Source: CAYPZU01 sp964415395 (GTDB taxonomy: Bacteria > Chlamydiota > Chlamydiia > Chlamydiales > SM23-39). From it: DNA of 6,880 bases. Positions 1-5,134 of this stretch are shown here, piece by piece. The notes below the pieces were generated by a model, which was not told the DNA's origin, searched no databases, and saw only the letters and a list, made by a program, of their open reading frames with translations. Location: positions 1 to 6,880 of the forward strand of contig CAYPZU010000092.1 in NCBI GenBank assembly GCA_964415395.1, given 5' to 3'. The first letter of the stretch is position 1. Every line of letters begins with the position of its first letter. Made by a program: the position numbers and the translations under genes.

Positions 1-556
1 TATTTCTCCCTGGACTCCAGTTGTTTTCAATAAAAGGTTAACTGAAGCAGTAGGCGGACCCAGTCCGATCTTTCATATTGATGAAGAACTTATCCTTAAA
101 ATGATTCTCCATTACCCTTGTATTGCTTCGAGCCACCTCGGAGCCATTTATGTGGGCAACCCAAATTCATTTTCGAGCAACTCCAACCGTTTAGCTGTGC
201 TCAACCTAAAAGAAGAGCTCATACGATCCGAAAGCCTCTATATAAATATTGATAAAGAATCCAAAAATCACGTCCTTAATGTTTTCCAGAGAGAAAACGT
301 ACAGGCATTTAGAGCCATTTTTTTCAAATTTTTAACAAACAGCGAATACACTGAATGCGCAAACTGCCTCGATTCATTCGAAAAGTGGCATGACAAGATC
401 GGTCATCTAAGAACAGTGTTGGCTCTTTCCAAATTCAAGCCAATTACCCTGCTTTTCAAAGCTGCCATACTCCTAAGAAAACATTGGTATAGAAGTAAAA
501 ATGCCCTACGATTTGCCAAATACAAAAAGTTTTTAGACCATCTAAAGCTCACTTAA
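1..556 (+). CDS. Glycosyltransferase family 2, C-terminal part (5' end off window)
   Basis: The frame is open from base 2 to the TAA at 554-556, giving 184 visible residues. The ATG at 101 is therefore an internal methionine and the real start lies left of the window. The first 50 residues look like the end of a GT-A fold of family 2: SPWTPVVFNKR, then VGGPSP, then HIDEELILKMILHYP. This matches the usual pattern of an acceptor-side strand, an 'xVGG' turn, an acidic residue before a helix, and a 'YP' strand. The nucleotide-sugar half with its DXD motif would lie upstream and is not seen. The last 100 or so residues are helical and basic (RKHWYRSK near the end), a common non-catalytic tail that may touch the membrane. 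The next glycosyltransferase starts three bases after the stop, so the two are probably co-transcribed. Donor and acceptor cannot be told. The family call is moderately sure because only the C-terminal part is visible. Confidence 0.65.
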   Translation, partial: ISPWTPVVFNKRLTEAVGGPSPIFHIDEELILKMILHYPCIASSHLGAIYVGNPNSFSSNSNRLAVLNLKEELIRSESLYINIDKESKNHVLNVFQRENVQAFRAIFFKFLTNSEYTECANCLDSFEKWHDKIGHLRTVLALSKFKPITLLFKAAILLRKHWYRSKNALRFAKYKKFLDHLKLT

Positions 557-559
557 CGC

Positions 560-1579
560 ATGAACACAGCAAAAATCACAACCGTAATTCCGACCTATCG
601 CCGCCCGGAATTTTTAAAAAAAGCGATTCAGAGCGCTTTAGATCAAACATTTCCCGATCTTCGCGTTCTGGTCTGCGATAATGCTTCTGGCGATGAGACA
701 AAAGAAGTTGTCGCGTCTTTTGCTGAAAGAGATCCTCGCGTTTCCTATTTTTGCCAACCTAATCACGTGCCAATTCTCGACAACTTTGAGAAAGGGTTAA
801 GCTTAGTACAAACACCTTTATACTCAATTCTTTGCGACGACGACTTTCTCTTTCCCTGGTTTTATGAAATTGCAATAACGGAATTAAATAATAACCCTAA
901 AGCCATGATGTTTTGCGGAGGAACTTTAGTCATTAATGAGCGAAGAGAAATTTGCCAAGAGGCTAGGCTCATGCACGATGGAATTTGGGATATAAGCTCT
1001 TCCCCGATCGAGCAAATGAAGAGTGTAATCATGCAGATCGTGCTGCCTGCCTGCGTTTTCCGAAAAGGAGATCATGAATACACCCCAAGGATGAATCCTA
1101 AAGCAGGCTGGGATCAGACGATGACATGGAATGTAGTACTCAACCACCCTATTATCGCCTGTTCAAAATTCGTTGTTGGATACAGGAAACACCCAAAACA
1201 AGAAAGCATTCAAGACACGGGCTATTACTATCTCAACGAAGATAAATTCAAACACCTAATTAAAAATGAACAAAACAACTCAATAAGCAAACTCAGATAT
1301 ACAGACGATATAGGAATTAAATGGAAACTTTGCCTGAAAATGGCGCTTTCACGCAATTCTGAAGGAACTGCCTTCGCCTTTAGTGTAGTAAAGCGCCACA
1401 GCAAACTCCAAGCCGCACTATTATTCGCATTTATCAATTTATGCAAAATCAATGGTTTCCATAAACTTCTCAGCAAAATTTATCAAAAATTACTAAACAC
1501 AAAAAAAACATCAGAAACTGCTTTTCCAAAAACAGAATTTTCCGAATTAATCAAAAAATATACATTCTCGATTCATTAA
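560..1579 (+). CDS. Glycosyltransferase family 2 (GT-A fold), 339 aa
   Basis: This is a cytoplasmic, probably membrane-associated enzyme that moves a sugar from a nucleotide-sugar donor to a growing glycan. The N-terminus is typical of GT2: TTVIPTYRRPEFLKKAIQS (residues 7-25), then VLVCDNAS with Asp40 for the nucleotide, then LCDDDFLFP with the DXD metal site at Asp93-Asp95. Residues 181-197 (KAGWDQTMTW and following) are the expected acceptor-side segment, and GYRKHPKQES (208-217) matches the 'YRxHxxQxS' element that ends many GT2 domains. Residues 220-339 are a lysine-rich tail with a short hydrophobic helix at about 283-298. The ATG sits three bases after the upstream stop, and no purine-rich ribosome-binding site is visible before it, so reinitiation from the upstream gene is likely. 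The 3' third is much more AT-rich than the rest and holds an A8 run at 1501-1508. All key residues are present, so it looks functional; the sugar specificity is unknown. Confidence 0.9.
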   Translation: MNTAKITTVIPTYRRPEFLKKAIQSALDQTFPDLRVLVCDNASGDETKEVVASFAERDPRVSYFCQPNHVPILDNFEKGLSLVQTPLYSILCDDDFLFPWFYEIAITELNNNPKAMMFCGGTLVINERREICQEARLMHDGIWDISSSPIEQMKSVIMQIVLPACVFRKGDHEYTPRMNPKAGWDQTMTWNVVLNHPIIACSKFVVGYRKHPKQESIQDTGYYYLNEDKFKHLIKNEQNNSISKLRYTDDIGIKWKLCLKMALSRNSEGTAFAFSVVKRHSKLQAALLFAFINLCKINGFHKLLSKIYQKLLNTKKTSETAFPKTEFSELIKKYTFSIH

Positions 1580-1608
1580 GATACGCATACATAGACAGCC
1601 AGAACAAA

Positions 1609-1635
1609 TTGAAGTAAAGACAACCCCCACTTCAA
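1609..1635. terminator. Weak inverted repeat in the convergent gap, possible two-way terminator
   Basis: The only non-coding stretch between genes is 1580-1640, where the rightward and leftward units meet. It contains a perfect 7-base inverted repeat, TTGAAGT (1609-1615) and ACTTCAA (1629-1635), around a 13-base loop. Read leftward, the stem is followed by TTTGTTCTGG; read rightward, it is followed by ACTAATTATTTA. The position suits a shared terminator. The stem is short and has only two G-C pairs, the loop is long, and neither side has a clean U-run, so this could be chance. Confidence 0.3.
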
Positions 1636-1640
1636 ACTAA

Positions 1641-2723
1641 TTATTTAGTCGCGGCGCAATTAATCTCAGCTGGGAAATTTTCCTTTAGATAAGCCGCAAC
1701 TGTATGAGCGATCAGCTTTGCTCCCGATGGATTTACATGTGTATCATTTGGGAAGAACAAATTTTTGGGATCTGGATCCTTGCGGAACACTTCGCAGAGG
1801 TCTATATACCTTATGCCCCTCTCGCCAAGCTTTCTTGAAAGAAGCTTTTCCTGTTCAATCTCATTTGGATCAATGATCGGCGATAATTGCAAATCTCTGG
1901 CTGGCACGATCGAGAATACATATTTGAATCCCATTCGCTCTAAAACCTCAGCTCTACGGGAAATCCCCTCAGCAATCTGGTTCAGAGACTCTTCAGATAG
2001 CCCATAGGAATAGGCACGATTCTTTACCATTAACCTAGAATCGAGAAACAACAACTTTCGAATCTCATGAAAAAGATGGGTGAAATCCAGTTTATTTAGC
2101 CACTTCAGCAAAATCATATATCGCTTAGGATGGACATCGCTAAAGGCTCTATATGATTTTATAGGTTTTTCAAAATCTTTTGGAATAAATGGGGCGTCGA
2201 AAACATGAGCGTATACATTTGCCTGAACAAAGAGCTCTACAATGATTTTGGAATTTTTAAATCGGGGATTTTTAATTGAATACGAGAAATCCTTGTCCGT
2301 TCGGGTGGCATTGAAGACGGGGGTATTTAAATATGAAGCAACCTGCCACGGGATTGTCTCCTCGTCGCTAAGGCAAGAACCCCAGGTATTTGAATCGCCA
2401 TTGAAAATGACAGGATACGATTCGGATACAAATGGAACTGAACGGAATCCCTCTATATCCGCTGTTACCTTAGTTAGGCGGGTTTTGGAACCGGCAAAAA
2501 TAAATGAGCGCGTCATATCTCCAGCTTCTTCGCCTATCCAATATCGGCCTCCTGGAATCCGGTGAGCAATCTCATTGTAATATTCCCAAGCTCTCCAATA
2601 AAAAAGCTCCGGCTTTAAAATAAAAATAAAAAAATTTAAAGAAAAAAGCGCATAAAATAAAAGAAAAACAAAATAATATTTTTTAAATCTAAAATTGGAA
2701 ATATATGAATTCATTTTTCCCAT
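1641..2723 (-). CDS. Membrane-anchored SGNH hydrolase-like protein (AlgJ/AlgX-like), putative glycan O-acetyltransferase partner
   Basis: The protein has 360 residues. One hydrophobic segment (about 16-36, after basic residues FRFKK) should anchor it in the inner membrane with the rest in the periplasm. The SGNH fold is shown by block I, FNGDSNTWGS, with the nucleophile Ser111, and by block V, FPNDTHVNPSG, with Asp327 and His329 in the D-x-H dyad. The oxyanion blocks are less clear: NATRTDKDFSYS (138-149) sits where a Gly block is expected and LFVQANVYAHV (164-174) near the Asn block. In alginate and similar systems such proteins take acetyl groups delivered by an MBOAT protein and place them on the polysaccharide. 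The MBOAT gene lies directly upstream and overlaps by 35 bases, which supports that job. The ATG at 2723 is followed by a second ATG at 2714; neither has a clear ribosome-binding site. The alternative is a deacetylase or esterase. Catalytic residues look intact; the substrate is unknown. Confidence 0.8.
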   Translation of the reverse strand: MGKMNSYISNFRFKKYYFVFLLFYALFSLNFFIFILKPELFYWRAWEYYNEIAHRIPGGRYWIGEEAGDMTRSFIFAGSKTRLTKVTADIEGFRSVPFVSESYPVIFNGDSNTWGSCLSDEETIPWQVASYLNTPVFNATRTDKDFSYSIKNPRFKNSKIIVELFVQANVYAHVFDAPFIPKDFEKPIKSYRAFSDVHPKRYMILLKWLNKLDFTHLFHEIRKLLFLDSRLMVKNRAYSYGLSEESLNQIAEGISRRAEVLERMGFKYVFSIVPARDLQLSPIIDPNEIEQEKLLSRKLGERGIRYIDLCEVFRKDPDPKNLFFPNDTHVNPSGAKLIAHTVAAYLKENFPAEINCAATK

Positions 2724-4191
2724 CTATTTCAGAAAACGCCAGCAGAAAAAGGAGCAGGACAGCCGCGCTATACAAAAGGGTCGGCCTCCATGCAATTTTT
2801 TTGGAAAATTGGGTTCTCAAGGATGTTGAAAAGTCTTTAGCTGGATGGAAATACCTCATCCATTCGTAAACATTTGGCATAAAAAAGGTAATGAGGATCA
2901 AGGAAAGAGCAAAGAGCGCTCCGCTTACAAATGTCTCGAGAGAGAGCGGAATCGTAGCGATTCCCTTTAGGCCGGCAAAGCGTGCTACACAATCAGGAAT
3001 GGCTATTTGATTGATGCTGAACATCGAATTCAAGAGACTGCATGCTTCATGCAAATTTTTCGCTCTGAAAAACACCCAAGCAATCGTAACCAGAAGAAAT
3101 ATAGACATCCTCTTAAGCCATATTGGGGCGTTAAAAATTGACAGTCTCTTTATCGAATGATTGATGATAAGAAGAATTCCATGTATGCCCCCCCAAATGA
3201 CGAAATTCCATGAGGCGCCATGCCACAAACCGCCTATAAGCATAGTAATTAATAGGTTAGAATATCGTGAAAAAGTCCCCTTCCGATTCCCTCCTAAGGG
3301 AATATAGATATGTTCTTTCAAAAAGAGAGACAGGCTAATATGCCATTTCCTCCAGAACTCAATAATCGACTCGGCTTTGTAGGGAGAAAGAAAGTTGCAA
3401 GGTAAGTAGATGTTGAAAAGGCGCGCCAATCCAATTGCCATATCCGAGTACCCTGAAAAGTCAAAATAAATTTGGAAGCTATAGAAAATAGCTCCTGACC
3501 ACGCTTCAAAAAATGTTGGAGCGGAGCCTCCTGAAACTGCGCCGAAGACAAAGTCCGCTATTTTTCCTGAACGATCGGCCAGCACTGTCTTTTTGAATAG
3601 CCCTAAAGCGAAAATTGTAGCTCCAATCGCTAAATTTCTAGCCGAAAGAATAAATGTTTTCGGCTGTTCGATCTGGGGCAAATAATCGGTATGCCTGACA
3701 ATTGGACCAGCTATAAGCTGGGGGAAAAAGATGATGAAACAAGTGTAGTTTTCGAAATTTGGGATCTTGCTTGAGCGGCAATATACATCGACCAAAAACC
3801 CGATCTGCTGGAATGTGAAAAATGAAATAGCTAATGGAAGTGCAAGGTGAAGCAAGGGGATATCGAAACCGCCCACAAAATTAAGGTTTAACAAGAAGAA
3901 ATCAAGATATTTAAAAACTACGAGAGTCAGAATATTTAAAAAAATTGAACCAACAAATATGATTTTTTTTCCAGAAGAAACCCGAACCATCCAATTGGCC
4001 GCCAAATAGTTAAATATGATAGACAAGTAGATAACAGACAGGAAATAGGGATTGAGCCAGCCATAAAAAATGGTCGAAACGAATACAAGCCACGATATTC
4101 CCCACCTCATAGAAACTCGAGAACACCAGGCATAGCCCAAAAGGGCAATCGGGAGAAAAATCAACACGAAAAGGAAAGACGAAAACAACAT
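2689..4191 (-). CDS. MBOAT family membrane O-acyltransferase, AlgI-like
   Basis: This 500-residue polytopic inner-membrane protein is predicted to carry acyl, probably acetyl, groups from a cytoplasmic donor to the periplasmic face for glycan O-acylation. The family features appear in order: FYGW (42-45), the hydrophobic block with FFPQLIAGPIVR (155-166), YFDFSGYSDMAIGLARLF (242-259), FWRKWHISLS (279-288), IPLGGN (297-302), the invariant histidine in GGLWHGASWNF (His324), a second histidine in GGIHG (337), FFRA (374-377), and the C-terminal end FIYFQF, which is typical of AlgI relatives. About ten or more membrane segments can be seen. The length fits AlgI-type members, which are around 470-520 residues. 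The start is ATG, one base after the stop of the upstream glycosyltransferase; no Shine-Dalgarno is evident, so translation is probably coupled. The 3' end overlaps the SGNH gene. An A8 run lies at codons 74-77. DltB and PatA-like proteins are relatives, but the SGNH neighbour favours polysaccharide acetylation. Confidence 0.92.
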   Translation of the reverse strand: MLFSSFLFVLIFLPIALLGYAWCSRVSMRWGISWLVFVSTIFYGWLNPYFLSVIYLSIIFNYLAANWMVRVSSGKKIIFVGSIFLNILTLVVFKYLDFFLLNLNFVGGFDIPLLHLALPLAISFFTFQQIGFLVDVYCRSSKIPNFENYTCFIIFFPQLIAGPIVRHTDYLPQIEQPKTFILSARNLAIGATIFALGLFKKTVLADRSGKIADFVFGAVSGGSAPTFFEAWSGAIFYSFQIYFDFSGYSDMAIGLARLFNIYLPCNFLSPYKAESIIEFWRKWHISLSLFLKEHIYIPLGGNRKGTFSRYSNLLITMLIGGLWHGASWNFVIWGGIHGILLIINHSIKRLSIFNAPIWLKRMSIFLLVTIAWVFFRAKNLHEACSLLNSMFSINQIAIPDCVARFAGLKGIATIPLSLETFVSGALFALSLILITFFMPNVYEWMRYFHPAKDFSTSLRTQFSKKIAWRPTLLYSAAVLLLFLLAFSEIDGKNEFIYFQF

Positions 4192-4192
4192 A

Positions 4193-5134
4193 TTAGGGCC
4201 ACTTTCTGTGTATTGCTTTCACTGGGATTCTTGGGATAGAAATACCGAACATCAAACAGAAAATCTTTTTCAAATTTAGCTTCCAATTTTTAAATAGATG
4301 ACTTGGGAGCAGACGCCAATATTTAGGGTTGGAAACCATGTAATATAGGGTAGAGAGGCCTCCAAAACACAAAAGACGGGCTTTCAGGAATGATCTCCGG
4401 AATTCAGGTGATTCTACCACACAAACTAGTTGGAAAAGACGGTCGTAAATCTTTTTTTTCTCTGAATGATTTTTTCGGAATTTTTCCCCATACGAATTGG
4501 GAACAATCCGTGCTGCTGCAAGGGGCCTAGGGATGTAACCGATTGGATGGCGGAGAGCAATTTGAGTGTTTAGATAAAAATCAGCCAGGCTTTTAAGGCT
4601 CGTATCGTAACCTCCATATTTTTTAAGGAGGGAGCGCTTATAAACGCAGGTGAAGCTCAAGAGGGTGAATCCAGATTTGCGAAAATAGGAGACAGTCTCT
4701 TCTGGACCGAAAATTTTGGAATTTTGAAGGGGAAGAAAATTATAGATTTCATATTTAACAGGTTTCTTATCTTCAAAAAAAACGCAGTCAGAACAAGTTA
4801 GACCGATTTCAGGGTGTTGGCCAATTAATTTACGATGCTCCTCAATAAATTCAGGATGGAGAATGTCGTCAGCAGCTGTTAGAACAATAAAATCATTCTC
4901 TGCAGTTTCTAACGCCTTATCTATATTTGCAAATAATCCTAAATTCTTCTCATTGAAATAAAATTTAGCTCCGGGAACTTTCCTCAGCAATTCAAGGCTG
5001 TTATCAGAGGAGGCGTCATCAAAGAGAAGAATTTCATCCGGAGGGTCTGACTGAGCTGAAATGGCTCCTAAAGAGTCCGGCAGGTATTTAGCCTGGTTGT
5101 AATTAAAGAGGGCAAGCGTGATCTTTGGTTTCAT
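4193..5134 (-). CDS. Glycosyltransferase family 2 (GT-A fold), 313 aa
   Basis: I place the start at the ATG at 5134 because the protein then begins MKPKITLALFNYNQAKYL, as GT2 enzymes do. A longer reading from a TTG at 5188 would add 18 residues (ending NLNWP) that resemble nothing in the family and lie inside the ABC gene. Motifs in the 313-residue numbering are the first strand and NYNQAKYLPDSL (11-22), ILLFDDASSDNS with Asp39-Asp40 for the nucleotide, the metal site VLTAADD (Asp89-Asp90, a DD rather than DXD form) followed by LHPEF, and GGYDTSLKSLADFYL (174-188) on the acceptor side. The basic C-terminal tail (NWKLNLKKIFCLMFG) may bind the membrane. It overlaps the ABC gene by 32 bases and ends one base before the MBOAT start, so it belongs to the same operon. 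It probably adds a sugar to the glycan that is exported and acetylated. The specificity is unknown. Confidence 0.88.
   Translation of the reverse strand: MKPKITLALFNYNQAKYLPDSLGAISAQSDPPDEILLFDDASSDNSLELLRKVPGAKFYFNEKNLGLFANIDKALETAENDFIVLTAADDILHPEFIEEHRKLIGQHPEIGLTCSDCVFFEDKKPVKYEIYNFLPLQNSKIFGPEETVSYFRKSGFTLLSFTCVYKRSLLKKYGGYDTSLKSLADFYLNTQIALRHPIGYIPRPLAAARIVPNSYGEKFRKNHSEKKKIYDRLFQLVCVVESPEFRRSFLKARLLCFGGLSTLYYMVSNPKYWRLLPSHLFKNWKLNLKKIFCLMFGISIPRIPVKAIHRKWP

Noticed and set aside
926..1476. Two leftward open frames (926-1147 and 1228-1476) opposite the rightward glycosyltransferase
   Set aside because: They lie antisense to a clear GT2 gene, show no family resemblance and have no start signals, so they are shadows of the real gene.
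1580..1640. Possible small RNA or promoter in the convergent gap
   Set aside because: The gap is only 61 bases between two stop codons. I see no -10/-35 pair, and the inverted repeat is better read as a weak terminator.
1765..2565. Rightward open frames opposite the SGNH gene
   Set aside because: The sequence is low in recognisable features and the opposite strand encodes intact SGNH motifs. They are antisense shadows.
2603..2616. Hairpin-like AAAGC/GCTTT repeat followed, in the leftward direction, by a T-run, resembling a terminator inside the SGNH gene
   Set aside because: The stem is only five pairs with two G-C pairs. It is fully explained by codons for Lys-Pro-Glu-Leu-Phe and lies early in an intact gene, where a terminator would be harmful.
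3318..3551. A 77-codon leftward frame within the MBOAT gene
   Set aside because: It is out of frame with a well-conserved MBOAT core and has no independent support.
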